NCBI RefSeq assembly: GCF_016654115.1
Contig: NZ_JAEQAZ010000085.1
Span: 1-60,119 of the forward strand
DNA from: Streptomyces sp. MBT53
GTDB taxonomy: Bacteria; Actinomycetota; Actinomycetes; Streptomycetales; Streptomycetaceae
Direction of reading: 5' to 3'
DNA: 60,119 nt
Position 1 is the first letter of the stretch; the number at the start of each line of letters is the position of its first letter. Made by a program: the position numbers and the translations under genes. Below, one piece after another: positions 39,947 to 48,419 of this stretch. Under the pieces are notes generated by a model. That model saw only the letters and a program-made list of their open reading frames with translations, was not told where the DNA came from and did not search any database.

Positions 39947-40783
39947 TCAGGCGGCGAGGACGTGTGCGGCGGCCGAGGGCGGGCCGCGGCGGATCACCGA
40001 GTGCTGGAGTGCGGTGGTGTGCGGCGCGGGCGGCGCGAAGTGGGCGGTACGCCGCAGCCGCGGACCCGTACCGGGCGCCCCCGGCAGTCCGGCCCGCAGG
40101 GCGCGCACCAGGGCGAGCGCCCCGCGCAGGGACCGTACGAGCGCCCCTTCCGCGACTCCGTGCGCCGACAGTTCCATCAGGCGCCGCAGCGCCAGGTCCC
40201 CGTGCCGCAGCAGCCAGCCCGCGGCGAGGGCCGCGAGGAGGTGACCGAGCAGCATGGACACGGACGGGAACAGCGACATGGAGGAGGCGGCGGAGGTGGA
40301 CATGGCGTCCGCCGGGTGGTGCATCGACCCCATGCCGCTCATCCCGCTCATCGAGCCCGAGGCCGGCAGCAGCCGCGCGTCGGCGAGGAGTTGGTGGGCC
40401 TGCGCCGGGCTGATCGCCGCCGCGGTGGTCCCGCACAGCAGATGCGCGGCGCGTGCGACGAGCGTGGCGTCGGACGCGGACAGGCTGCCCGTGGTCGACG
40501 TACCGGCGCTCTGGCCGAGCCCGAACAGCGTGTGCAGGACGGTCTGTCCGACCGCGAGCAGGGCCGCTATGCCCGGCAGCGAGCGCTCGCGCCCGGCGAG
40601 CGGCGCGACGAGGAGGAACGTGGCGAGGAAGCCCGCGCCGAGTGTCCAGAGGGGCACGGTGGCGCAGGAGGCGATGGCATGACCGGCCGCGGCCAGCACG
40701 ACACAGACCGCGGCGAACACCGCGGCCCGCAGGACCCGGAGTTCACCTCCGGAGCGCGCTGTACGTGGGTGGGGGGCAGTCAT
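39947..40783 (-). CDS. Met/His-rich integral membrane protein, unknown
   Basis: The 278-aa protein has about five hydrophobic segments in two groups. Between them is a Met/Ser/Gly/His-rich loop (SGSMSGMSGMGSMHH then PADAM) that looks like a Cu(I)- or Ag-binding methionine motif. The family is not recognised. ATG at 40783 lies in a divergent promoter region shared with the RsbW-like gene. It is 173 bp upstream of ycnI in the same direction and could be the first gene of the copper operon. I regard a copper-related role as likely but unproved. Confidence 0.75.
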   Translation of the reverse strand: MTAPHPRTARSGGELRVLRAAVFAAVCVVLAAAGHAIASCATVPLWTLGAGFLATFLLVAPLAGRERSLPGIAALLAVGQTVLHTLFGLGQSAGTSTTGSLSASDATLVARAAHLLCGTTAAAISPAQAHQLLADARLLPASGSMSGMSGMGSMHHPADAMSTSAASSMSLFPSVSMLLGHLLAALAAGWLLRHGDLALRRLMELSAHGVAEGALVRSLRGALALVRALRAGLPGAPGTGPRLRRTAHFAPPAPHTTALQHSVIRRGPPSAAAHVLAA

Positions 40784-41019
40784 GGCGGGCTCATCATCGC
40801 ACCGGCTCTGTGGACGCCATACGGCAGGTCCACCACACCGGGACGATAATGTGTCATAGATCACAAAGGTCACTCTCCGACGTGAGCTACCTCCGGATAC
40901 ACCAATTACGTTTCGGACACATCCCCCATATGGGCGGCATCACGTCAACTCCGTGCTTACACAGGGGCACTGGCGGCAATAGGTATCGGTATGTCGAGCC
41001 GCGGCCAGGAGGCTGGAGC

Positions 41020-41466
41020 ATGAGCATCTGGTGGTCACTCCATCTGAGGCGCGAGGCCGCGAGCGTTCCGCTCGCCCGCCGGCTTCTCCTCGGCACGATG
41101 GAGACCGCGGGCGTCGACCCGGACATCTCCTACGACCTCTCGGTCGCCCTCAGCGAGGCGTGCGCCAACGCCGTCGAGCACGGCGGCGACACCGAGCCCG
41201 GCGCGTCCTCGGAGGCGTACCGCGTCACCGCGTATCTCGACGGCGAGACCTGCCGTATCGAGGTCGCCGACTCGGGCCCCGGCTTCGCGCGCGCCCAGGC
41301 CGTCCGCCCGGCCCCGAGCGAGGCGGAGAACGGCCGGGGGCTGTGTCTCATCCAGGAGCTCGCCGACCACGTTCACATCGGCAACAAGCCGGGTGTGGGC
41401 GGCGCGGTGGTGAGCTTCGACAAGATCCTGAAATGGCGGAAGGACGCACCGCTGATCGCGGTGTGA
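41020..41466 (+). CDS. RsbW-like ATP-binding (anti-sigma/serine kinase) protein
   Basis: The 148-aa protein consists of a single HATPase_c_2 domain. The N-box is VALSEACANAVEHGG, the G1 box VADSGPGF and the G2 region NGRGLCLIQELADHV. Such proteins bind anti-sigma-factor antagonists or sigma factors, or phosphorylate STAS partners, in partner-switching networks; Streptomyces have dozens of them. ATG at 41020 follows AGGAGG by 7 nt, a strong site. No STAS or sigma gene is adjacent. A second RsbW-like gene lies at 53762-54313 and a SpoIIE-type phosphatase at 48420-49973, so the three may be parts of one network. Confidence 0.88.
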   Translation: MSIWWSLHLRREAASVPLARRLLLGTMETAGVDPDISYDLSVALSEACANAVEHGGDTEPGASSEAYRVTAYLDGETCRIEVADSGPGFARAQAVRPAPSEAENGRGLCLIQELADHVHIGNKPGVGGAVVSFDKILKWRKDAPLIAV

Positions 41467-41518
41467 CGGCCCGTCCGAAGCGCGTCCCCCGGGGGCGGCG
41501 CCACGGCAGAATCCGCGC

Positions 41519-42076
41519 ATGGACATCCGACCCGAACAACTGGCCGAGGGCTTGACGCTGCGGCTCGCCGAGCCGGCCGACGCCCCGGCCCTCGCCGCCG
41601 CCTTCGCCGCGAACCGGAGCCCCTGGGAGCCGTACCGCCCGGACGTCTTCTTCACCGCCGAAGGGCAGCGCGGACGGCTGCACGCGCTGCTGCGGGAGTA
41701 CCGGGAGGGCCGGGTCGTGCCGCTGCTCCTCGTGTCCGGCGAGCGGGTCGCCGGGGCCTTCACCCTGGCCGGGATCGTGCTCGGCTCCTTCCGCAGCGGC
41801 TCGCTCGGCTACTGGATCACCGCCGACCTGCGGGGGCGCGGCCTGGCCACCGCAGGGGTCGAGCAGGTGTGCCGGATCGCGCGGGAGACGATCGGCCTGC
41901 ACCGGCTTGAGGCGGTCACGCCGCTCGACAACCTGGCCTCCCAACGCGTCCTGGAGAAAAGCGGGTTCGAGCCGATCGGCATGGCTCCGCGCTATACGCA
42001 CATCGGCGGGGAGTGGCGGGACCACCGGCTGTTCCAGCGGATCCTGCACGACGACGACCCGACTTCAGCTTTCTGA
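41519..42076 (+). CDS. GNAT acetyltransferase, RimJ/RimL type
   Basis: The 185-aa protein follows the RimJ/L pattern: LTLRLAEPADAPALAAAFAA at the N-terminus, LGYWITADLRGRGLATAGV for acetyl-CoA pyrophosphate binding and LHRLEAVTPLDNLASQRVLE with a C-terminal EKSGF motif. It acetylates an N-terminal or small-molecule amine; the target is unknown. ATG at 41519 has no Shine-Dalgarno sequence, but CAGAAT ends 6 nt upstream, compatible with a leaderless transcript. Confidence 0.9.
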   Translation: MDIRPEQLAEGLTLRLAEPADAPALAAAFAANRSPWEPYRPDVFFTAEGQRGRLHALLREYREGRVVPLLLVSGERVAGAFTLAGIVLGSFRSGSLGYWITADLRGRGLATAGVEQVCRIARETIGLHRLEAVTPLDNLASQRVLEKSGFEPIGMAPRYTHIGGEWRDHRLFQRILHDDDPTSAF

Positions 42077-42142
42077 GAATTCTTACGTTGCGCACAGCGC
42101 ACGCTCACGCCCTTGACGGCGGCCGTCCATAGCTTCGCGATC

Positions 42143-43105
42143 ATGACGGGAAACCTTGAGAAGCACGGGAACCACAGAGACAAAACGATCAGCCGCCGCC
42201 GCGCCCTCGCGGTGACCGGCGGGACGGTCGCGGCCGGCGGCCTGGCGGTGGCCGGGCTGCAGTCGGCCTTCGCCGACACCGCGGACACGACGACCGACGC
42301 GGACGCGACGGCCACGGCGACCTCGACCAGCAGTGAGTGCATGACGCTGATGACGAGCGTCACCGAGGGCCCGTACTACCTCGACGGTGCCCTGGTGCGC
42401 AAGGACATCACCGAGGGCAAGGCGGGCGTCCCGCTCACCCTGCGCCTGACCGTCGTCGACGCCACCGACGGCTGCACCCCGGTCAAGGGCGCGGCCGTGG
42501 AGATCTGGCACTGCGACGCCTGGGGCTACTACTCCGGCTACACCACCGCCAACCCCGGCGGCTCGGCCCCCGCCGAGAGCGAGGAGGGCGACAGCGCCAA
42601 CGACCAGACCTACCTGCGCGGTTACCAGATCGCCAACGCCAACGGGGTCGTCAAGTTCGAGACGATCTTCCCCGGCTGGTACACCCCGCGCACCTGCCAC
42701 ATCCACGTGAAGGTGCACACCGGCGGCGAGAAGGAGGACGGCACCTACGAGGGCGGCAAGGTCAACTACACCGGCCAGCTGTTCTTCGCCGACGACATCG
42801 CCGAGGAGATCTTCACCCTCGATCCCTACTCCAAGCACACGGGCTCGTACACCGTTCTCGCCGACGACATGGTCTACGACGGCGGAGGCGCCACCAGCGG
42901 CCTGCTCACCCTCAAGGCCGTCCACAAGAAGGACCCCTCCAAGGGCTACAAGGGCTCCCTGACGCTCGGCGTCGACCCGGACGCCGAGAGCACGGGCGCG
43001 GGCAGCGGCGGAGGCGGCACACCCCCGAGCGGCGCCCCCAGCGACGCCCCGACGGGCACCCCGCCGTCCGACAGCGCCTCCCCTACGGCATCCGCCTCCT
43101 CGTAA
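42143..43105 (+). CDS. Tat-exported intradiol ring-cleavage dioxygenase-like protein
   Basis: The 320-aa protein has a Tat signal (ISRRRALAVTGG) and an intradiol dioxygenase core. Iron ligands are expected from Tyr in TEGPYYLD and the Tyr/His/His set in GWYTPRTCHIHVKVH, so the site is complete. A Gly/Pro/Ser/Ala-rich C-terminal tail of about 40 residues may anchor it in the cell wall. Extracellular enzymes of this type in Streptomyces are thought to open catechols from lignin or humic material. ATG at 42143; TAGCTT (42130-42135) fits a leaderless -10. Confidence 0.9.
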   Translation: MTGNLEKHGNHRDKTISRRRALAVTGGTVAAGGLAVAGLQSAFADTADTTTDADATATATSTSSECMTLMTSVTEGPYYLDGALVRKDITEGKAGVPLTLRLTVVDATDGCTPVKGAAVEIWHCDAWGYYSGYTTANPGGSAPAESEEGDSANDQTYLRGYQIANANGVVKFETIFPGWYTPRTCHIHVKVHTGGEKEDGTYEGGKVNYTGQLFFADDIAEEIFTLDPYSKHTGSYTVLADDMVYDGGGATSGLLTLKAVHKKDPSKGYKGSLTLGVDPDAESTGAGSGGGGTPPSGAPSDAPTGTPPSDSASPTASASS

Positions 43106-43114
43106 GGTACGACG

Positions 43115-43948
43115 ATGCAGAGCCGCGAGGACGAGGCACTGGCGCGGGCCGCCGTGGACGCGCTCACCGGGCAACTGGCGCTGGCTCCCAAGCCGGGCCT
43201 GCCCGACCCGCGTGACCTGGACGCCCGCAGCACGCGCCGGGAGCACGACAGTCTGCGCTGGTCGGCCAGGGCGCTGGAGCCCGGCCTCGCGGCGATGGCC
43301 GCCGCCGCCCGCCGTGCCGGCGAGCCCACGCCGGCGCTTCGGGCGGAACTGGGCGCGATCGGCCGGTGCACCGAGCACTCGGTCGGCCTGGCCGGAGGCG
43401 GCCACAAGGGCGCTCTGTGGGCCCTCGGCTTCCTGGTCGCCGCGGTCGCCCTGGACCCCGGCGCCGAGGCCCGCGAGATCACCGCGAACACCAGGAAGAT
43501 GGCCGCGTTCAACGACAAGGGCGCCCCCAGGCGCCCCTCCCGTGGTTCGTCGATCTCCGTCAAGTACGGCGCGGCCGGCGCCCGGGGCGAGGCAAGGGCC
43601 GGATTCCCGCACGTACGCAGGGCGTTGGACACCCTGGCCACCACCCGCGCGGCCGGCGCCACGGAGACCCAGGCCCGCCTGGACGCCCTCCTCACCGTGA
43701 TGTCCACCCTCCAGGACACTGAACTCCTGCACACCGCGGGCCCGTTGGGCCTGCGCCAGGTCCAGGCGGGAGCCCGCGGCATCCTGGAGGCGGGCGGCAC
43801 GGCCACGGACGCGGGCGCGGAGGCCCTGGCCGCCTTGGACACCGACCTCCACGCGCGCGCGTGGAGCCCTCGCGGAAGCGCGGGACTCCTGGCGGGAGCG
43901 CTGTTTTTGGACTCGGTGTCGGTCAACTCACTGGCGCGGACCGGCTGA
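43115..43948 (+). CDS. Triphosphoribosyl-dephospho-CoA synthase-like protein (CitG/MdcB family)
   Basis: The 277-aa protein has family motifs LAPKPGLPDPRD near the N-terminus, AGGGHKGALWALGF (the NTHKGA-type nucleotide/CoA motif) and KYGAAGARGEARAGFPHV. CitG/MdcB makes the prosthetic-group precursor of citrate lyase or malonate decarboxylase, but no cit or mdc genes are nearby. The start ATG at 43115 lies 9 nt after the dioxygenase stop, suggesting cotranscription. Because the usual NTHK is altered to GGHK, the reaction may differ from the classical one. Confidence 0.82.
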   Translation: MQSREDEALARAAVDALTGQLALAPKPGLPDPRDLDARSTRREHDSLRWSARALEPGLAAMAAAARRAGEPTPALRAELGAIGRCTEHSVGLAGGGHKGALWALGFLVAAVALDPGAEAREITANTRKMAAFNDKGAPRRPSRGSSISVKYGAAGARGEARAGFPHVRRALDTLATTRAAGATETQARLDALLTVMSTLQDTELLHTAGPLGLRQVQAGARGILEAGGTATDAGAEALAALDTDLHARAWSPRGSAGLLAGALFLDSVSVNSLARTG

Positions 43949-44069
43949 TCCGCCGACGACGCCGGACCGCTCCGGGGCGTGCGGTCCGCTGCCCCGCTCG
44001 CAGCCGATCGGCCGGCCGGCGCGGCCTGTCCGGTCGTCGCCCGCGGCCGGACCGGCGACTGTCCGAAGG

Positions 44070-45296
44070 TCACTTCACCAACTCCGGCCGCCTGACCGTC
44101 ACTTCACCCGCGCGGGTCGCCCGCCGCGTCGCCGGTCCCATCGCGTACGACGCCGCCACCGTCGCGCCGCCCAGCAGCAGCCAGCCCGGTGTGCCCCACT
44201 CCAGAAGGAGGGAGGTCAGTACCAGGGGGCCCATTGTTCGGGCCACGGTCACGCCGGTTCCGAAGAAGCCCTGGTACTCGCCCACCCGGTCGGCGGGGGC
44301 CAGCGCGAAGGACAGTTGCCAGGAACCCGCCGACTGCCCCATCTCGGCGGCCACTTGGAGGACCGCCCCGACCACCAGCGCCCCCACCGCCACCCACGGC
44401 GACGCGCCCGCCGACAGTGCGAAGGCCGCGCAGGCCGCCAGCATCACCCAGCCCGAACGCCGCACCACGCGCGTGGCCGACGCGAGCCCCGTGACCCCGC
44501 GTGCCGTCCGGACCTGGAAGACCATCACCGCACCGGTGTTGAGCACGAACAGCGCGGACACCAGCCAGGTCGGCGCGTCGGTCCGCTCGGCGATCCACAG
44601 CGGCAGCCCGAGGCTGAGCAGCGGCATCCGCAGCAGCAGCACGGTGTTGAGGAGCGTGACGACGACGTACGGGCGGTCCCGCAGGACACCGAGACCGCCC
44701 GCCCTCCTCACCTGAACGCTCGGTACCGACGGCAGCCGCAGCAGCAACCCCGCGCACACCAGGAAACTCACCGCGTCCAGCGCGAACACCCCGAGGTACG
44801 CCGATCGCGTCCCCGCCCGCAGCGCGAGCCCGCCGAGGCCCGCGCCCACCGCGAGACCGGCGTTCAGCGTCGACTGGAGGTGGGCCAGCAGCCCGGTCCG
44901 CTCCCCGGCGGACACCAGTCCCGCCAGCAGCGCCTGCCGGGCCGCCGCGAGCCCCGACTGTGCGGAGGCGTAGGCGCACGCGGCGAGCACGAACGGCACG
45001 AATCCCCGCACGACGAGGAAGGACGCCACCGCGAGCCCGGTCGCCAGCGCCAGCAGCACCGCCGTACCGCGCGGCCCGCGCCGGTCGGCCAGCCGCCCCA
45101 GCGGCACGCCCACCAGCGAACCGACGGCCCACGCGAGGGTGAGTCCGAGGCCCACGCGCGCGGGGGCGAGCCCGACGACGTGGGTGAAGTACAGCGCCGA
45201 GGTCACGTAGTAGGCGCCGTCACCGACGGAGTTGGTCAACTGGGCCAGCGCGAGGGTGCGTTGCGGGCCTGCGGGCGGGACGAGTGCGTTCGTCAT
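44070..45296 (-). CDS. MFS transporter
   Basis: The 408-aa protein has twelve hydrophobic helices and the MFS loop motif GVPLGRLADRRGPRGT between helices 2 and 3. It resembles actinobacterial efflux proteins of the tetracycline/chloramphenicol class, but a substrate cannot be named. ATG at 45296 has a weak ribosome binding site. The gene follows the MocR-type regulator gene in the same direction, 68 nt away, with a perfect inverted repeat in the gap, so the regulator and exporter probably form an operon or a regulator/target pair. Confidence 0.9.
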   Translation of the reverse strand: MTNALVPPAGPQRTLALAQLTNSVGDGAYYVTSALYFTHVVGLAPARVGLGLTLAWAVGSLVGVPLGRLADRRGPRGTAVLLALATGLAVASFLVVRGFVPFVLAACAYASAQSGLAAARQALLAGLVSAGERTGLLAHLQSTLNAGLAVGAGLGGLALRAGTRSAYLGVFALDAVSFLVCAGLLLRLPSVPSVQVRRAGGLGVLRDRPYVVVTLLNTVLLLRMPLLSLGLPLWIAERTDAPTWLVSALFVLNTGAVMVFQVRTARGVTGLASATRVVRRSGWVMLAACAAFALSAGASPWVAVGALVVGAVLQVAAEMGQSAGSWQLSFALAPADRVGEYQGFFGTGVTVARTMGPLVLTSLLLEWGTPGWLLLGGATVAASYAMGPATRRATRAGEVTVRRPELVK

Positions 45297-45316
45297 GGCT
45301 ACGACGTTAGAAGCTC

Positions 45317-45340
45317 ATTGGGTCTCCGTTGAGACCCAAT
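45317..45340. promoter_or_regulatory. Inverted repeat in front of the MFS gene
   Basis: ATTGGGTCTC (45317-45326) is perfectly complementary to 45331-45340 around CGTT. It sits 21 bp before the MFS start codon on the minus strand and 25 bp after the mocR stop. It could be an operator or an attenuator-type hairpin; there is no T-tract, which argues against a terminator. Confidence 0.55.
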
Positions 45341-45364
45341 AGCCCTTCCATTTGTTGGTCCAAT

Positions 45365-46732
45365 TCAGGACCCGTCCAACACTCGCCCCAGCACCTCCAA
45401 CGCCTCCGGATAGACCCGCTCCCGAGGCGTCCCGTACCCCACCACCAGCCCCTGCGGGCGCCCCTCGCCCGCCGTATGCCAGTGCTCGCCGAGCCGCCCG
45501 ACCGCGAGCCCCTCCTTCTCGGCGCGCGTCACTACGGCCTCCTCGTCGTCGACCTCCACCAGCGCGTGCAGCCCGGCCGCGATCCCGCGCACGCCGCCGC
45601 GCGCCCCCAGTCGGTCGAGGAGCTGGTCGCGGCGGCGCCGGTAGCGCAGTCGGCACGCGCGCACGTGCCGGTCGTAGGCGTGGCTGTCGATCAGTTCGGC
45701 GAGGGCCAGCTGGCCGATGGTCTCGGTGTGGTGGTCGCTGTGCAGCTTGGCGTCGGCGACCGGGTCGACCAGGTGGGGCGGCAGCACCATCCAGCCGAGC
45801 CGCAGCGCGGGCCCGAGCGTCTTGGAGGCGGTGCCCAGGTACGCGACCTGTCCCGGCGCCATCCCCTGGAGCGCGCCCACGGGCTGCCGGTCGTAGCGGA
45901 ACTCCCCGTCGTAGTCGTCCTCGACGATCAGTCCCCCACGCGCGCGTGCCCAGTCGGTCAGCGCCCGTCTGCGCTCCGGGTGCAGAGTCACGCCGGTCGG
46001 GTACTGGTGGGCCGGTGTCAGCACCACGGCCGCCGCGTCCCCCAACTCCTCCGCGCGGGCGCCCCGTTCGTCGACCCCTACGGGGACCACGTCGCCGCCG
46101 TTGTGCCGGACCACCTCCCGGTGGAACGGCAGTCCGGGGTCCTCCATGGCCACCCGGGAACCGTCGAGCACGCGCGTGAGGAGCGCGAGCCCCTGTACGT
46201 ACCCGGAGGTGATGACGATCCGCTCCGGGGGCGCGATCACCCCGCGCGCCCGCCCCAGGTAGCCGGACAGCGCGGTGCGCAGTTCGAGGCGACCGCGCGG
46301 ATCGCCGTAGTCGTACGCCAGGGAGGGTGCCGTCGCGATGGCGCGGCGCAGCGCGCGCAGCCAGGCCGCCGCCGGGAACGCGCCGACGTCCGGGCTGCCG
46401 GGCCGCAGGTCGAAACGGGGTACGCGCGCGCGTGCCGCCGCCCCCGGTGTCTCCGCGGCGACGGAGGGCAGCAGCGCGACCTGGGTGCCGGAGCCCTGGC
46501 GGGCGGTCAGATAGCCCTCGGCGACGAGTTGGTCGTAGGCCGCCTTGGCGGTGCCCCTGGAGACGCCGAGTTCGGTCGCGAGGCGTCTGGTGGCCGGGAG
46601 GCGGGTTCCGGGGGCCAGCCGGCCGTCGCGTACGGCGTCCCGGAGCGCGCGTTCGAGACCGGCGCGCCGGCCGCCCTCCGGGTCGGGTTCCAGATGCAGG
46701 TCGACCCCGACACCGGACCAGAAGTCGTTCAC
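45365..46732 (-). CDS. MocR/PdxR-type regulator (GntR HTH fused to aminotransferase domain)
   Basis: In this 455-aa protein, residues about 15-85 are a GntR winged helix (LERALRDAVRDGRLAPGTRL, then ELGVSRGTAKAAYDQLVAEG). Residues about 110-455 are a fold-type I aminotransferase domain with PLP lysine in LGTASKTLGPALRLGW and EDDYDGEFRYD. MocR proteins use PLP as cofactor/effector and bind direct repeats near their own gene; matching 11-bp repeats lie just upstream (46753-46796). GTG at 46732 has GGGGGAGGG about 8 nt before it. It likely controls the MFS gene behind it, and possibly itself. Confidence 0.92.
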   Translation of the reverse strand: MNDFWSGVGVDLHLEPDPEGGRRAGLERALRDAVRDGRLAPGTRLPATRRLATELGVSRGTAKAAYDQLVAEGYLTARQGSGTQVALLPSVAAETPGAAARARVPRFDLRPGSPDVGAFPAAAWLRALRRAIATAPSLAYDYGDPRGRLELRTALSGYLGRARGVIAPPERIVITSGYVQGLALLTRVLDGSRVAMEDPGLPFHREVVRHNGGDVVPVGVDERGARAEELGDAAAVVLTPAHQYPTGVTLHPERRRALTDWARARGGLIVEDDYDGEFRYDRQPVGALQGMAPGQVAYLGTASKTLGPALRLGWMVLPPHLVDPVADAKLHSDHHTETIGQLALAELIDSHAYDRHVRACRLRYRRRRDQLLDRLGARGGVRGIAAGLHALVEVDDEEAVVTRAEKEGLAVGRLGEHWHTAGEGRPQGLVVGYGTPRERVYPEALEVLGRVLDGS

Positions 46733-46752
46733 GAAAAAGCCCTCCCCCTAGG

Positions 46753-46796
46753 CATACGACAGCCGTGCGACAGCCATACGACTGCCATGCGACTCG
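46753..46796. repeat. Four 11-bp direct repeats (iterons) upstream of the mocR-type gene
   Basis: CATACGACAGC, CGTGCGACAGC, CATACGACTGC and CATGCGACTCG follow one another without gaps (46753, 46764, 46775, 46786). The common core is YRYGCGAC/ATACGAC. The 11-bp step places every half-site on one DNA face. They lie 21-64 bp before the GTG start at 46732, where a MocR repressor or activator would act. Confidence 0.75.
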
Positions 46797-46804
46797 GCAC
46801 ACGA

Positions 46805-46835
46805 ATGGCCGGGCACCGCACGTGTGCCCGGCCAT
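46805..46835 (-). terminator. Terminator after the aminopeptidase P gene
   Basis: ATGGCCGGGCAC (46805-46816) pairs perfectly with 46824-46835, 12 bp with a 7-nt loop. It is 24 nt beyond the pepP stop at 46860 (minus strand), shielding the mocR promoter from read-through. Confidence 0.75.
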
Positions 46836-46859
46836 CAGTCTTGTATCAGTTGTCGGCTG

Positions 46860-48326
46860 TCAGCCCTTGAGGGACGCCATCCAGCTCTCGACCTCGGCCG
46901 AGGTGCGGGGCAGCTCGTCGGAGAGGTTCCGGTTGCCGTCCTCGGTGACCAGGATGTCGTCCTCGATGCGGACACCGATGCCCCGGTACTCCTCGGGGAC
47001 GGTCAGGTCGTCCGCCTGGAAGTACAGGCCGGGCTCCACCGTGAGGACCATGCCGGGCTCCAGCGTGCCCTCGACGTACGTCTCGGTCCGCGCGGCGGCG
47101 CAGTCGTGGACGTCCATGCCGAGCATGTGGCCGGTGCCGTGCAGCGTCCAGCGGCGCTGGAGGCCCAGCTCCAGGACGCGCTCCACGGGACCCTCGACAA
47201 GGCCCCACTCGACGATCTTCTCGGCCAGCACGCGCTGTGCCGCGTCGTGGAAGTCGCGGTACTTGCCGCCCGGCTGCACCGCCGCGATACCGGCCTCCTG
47301 GGCCTCGTACACGGCGTCGTAGATCTGCTTCTGGAGTTCGGTGAAGCGGCCGTTGATCGGGAGCGTGCGGGTGACGTCGGCGGTGTACAGGGTGTGCGTC
47401 TCGACGCCGGCGTCCAGGAGGAGCAGGTCGCCGGAGCGGACCGGGCCGTCGTTGCGCACCCAGTGCAGGGTGGTGGCGTGCGGGCCCGCGGCGCAGATCG
47501 AGCCGTAGCCGACGTCGTTGCCCTCGACGCGCGCGCGGAGGAAGAACGTGCCCTCGATGTAGCGCTCGCTCGTCGCCTCGGCCTTGTCGAGGACGCGCAC
47601 GACGTCCTCGAAGCCGCGGACCGTCGAGTCGACGGCCTTCTGCAGCTCGGCGATCTCGAACTCGTCCTTGACCAGGCGGGCCTCGGAGAGGAAGACCCGC
47701 AGTTCCTCGTCGCGCTCGGCGGTGACCTTGTCGGTCAGCGCGGCCTCGATGCCGGCGTCGTAGCCGCGCACGACGCGCACCGGGCCGGTGGCCTCGCGGA
47801 GCGCCTCGGGCAGTTCGCGGACGTCGGCGGCGGGGATGCCGTAGAGCGCCTCGGACTCGGTCAGCGAGTGCCGGCGGCCGACCCACAGCTCGCCCTGGCC
47901 GGAGAGCCAGAACTCGCCGTTCTCGCGGTCGGAGCGCGGCAGGAGGTAGATCGTCGCCTTGTGGCCCTCGGTGGTGGGCTCCAGGACGAGGACGCCGTCC
48001 TCGGTGAGGTTGCCCGTCAGGTACGCGTACTCGACCGACGCCCGGAAGGGGTACTCGGTGTCGTTCGAGCGGGTCTTCAGGTTGCCCGCGGGGATCACCA
48101 GGCGCTCGCCCGGGAAGCGCGCGGAGAGCGCGGCGCGGCGGCGGGCGGTGTGCTCGGCCTGCTCGACGGGCCGCAGGTCGTGCAGCTCGGTGTCGGCCCA
48201 GCCGGACTTCATGCTGTCGGCCAACTCGTCGGAGACGCCCGGATACAGGCCGTTCTTCCGCTTCTTGATCGGCTCCTCAGACTCAGTCTCCGGGGTCTCC
48301 GGGGTGAGCTCGTCGGCCACGGTCAT
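46860..48326 (-). CDS. pepP: Xaa-Pro aminopeptidase (aminopeptidase P)
   Basis: The 488-aa M24 peptidase has a complete creatinase-like N-terminal domain and a pita-bread catalytic domain. The dinuclear-metal ligands are visible: Asp in LLLLDAGVETHTLYTADVTR (both Asp), His in GTGHMLGMDVHD, Glu in LTVEPGLYF and Glu in GIGVRIEDDILVT. It removes N-terminal residues before proline in the cytoplasm; the charged N-terminal extension (ESEEPIKKRKNG) is usual for Streptomyces. ATG at 48326 is the start. It is the only gene of its transcript, bounded by a terminator on the right of the minus-strand direction. Confidence 0.94.
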   Translation of the reverse strand: MTVADELTPETPETESEEPIKKRKNGLYPGVSDELADSMKSGWADTELHDLRPVEQAEHTARRRAALSARFPGERLVIPAGNLKTRSNDTEYPFRASVEYAYLTGNLTEDGVLVLEPTTEGHKATIYLLPRSDRENGEFWLSGQGELWVGRRHSLTESEALYGIPAADVRELPEALREATGPVRVVRGYDAGIEAALTDKVTAERDEELRVFLSEARLVKDEFEIAELQKAVDSTVRGFEDVVRVLDKAEATSERYIEGTFFLRARVEGNDVGYGSICAAGPHATTLHWVRNDGPVRSGDLLLLDAGVETHTLYTADVTRTLPINGRFTELQKQIYDAVYEAQEAGIAAVQPGGKYRDFHDAAQRVLAEKIVEWGLVEGPVERVLELGLQRRWTLHGTGHMLGMDVHDCAAARTETYVEGTLEPGMVLTVEPGLYFQADDLTVPEEYRGIGVRIEDDILVTEDGNRNLSDELPRTSAEVESWMASLKG

Positions 48327-48419
48327 CCTCCTAGATACGGCACTGGACCCCCTCCATCGTACGGTCGTACGGAAGGGGGCCCAGGGCCGTATGGCCTGTT
48401 ACACATGGCTTCCGGGCGA

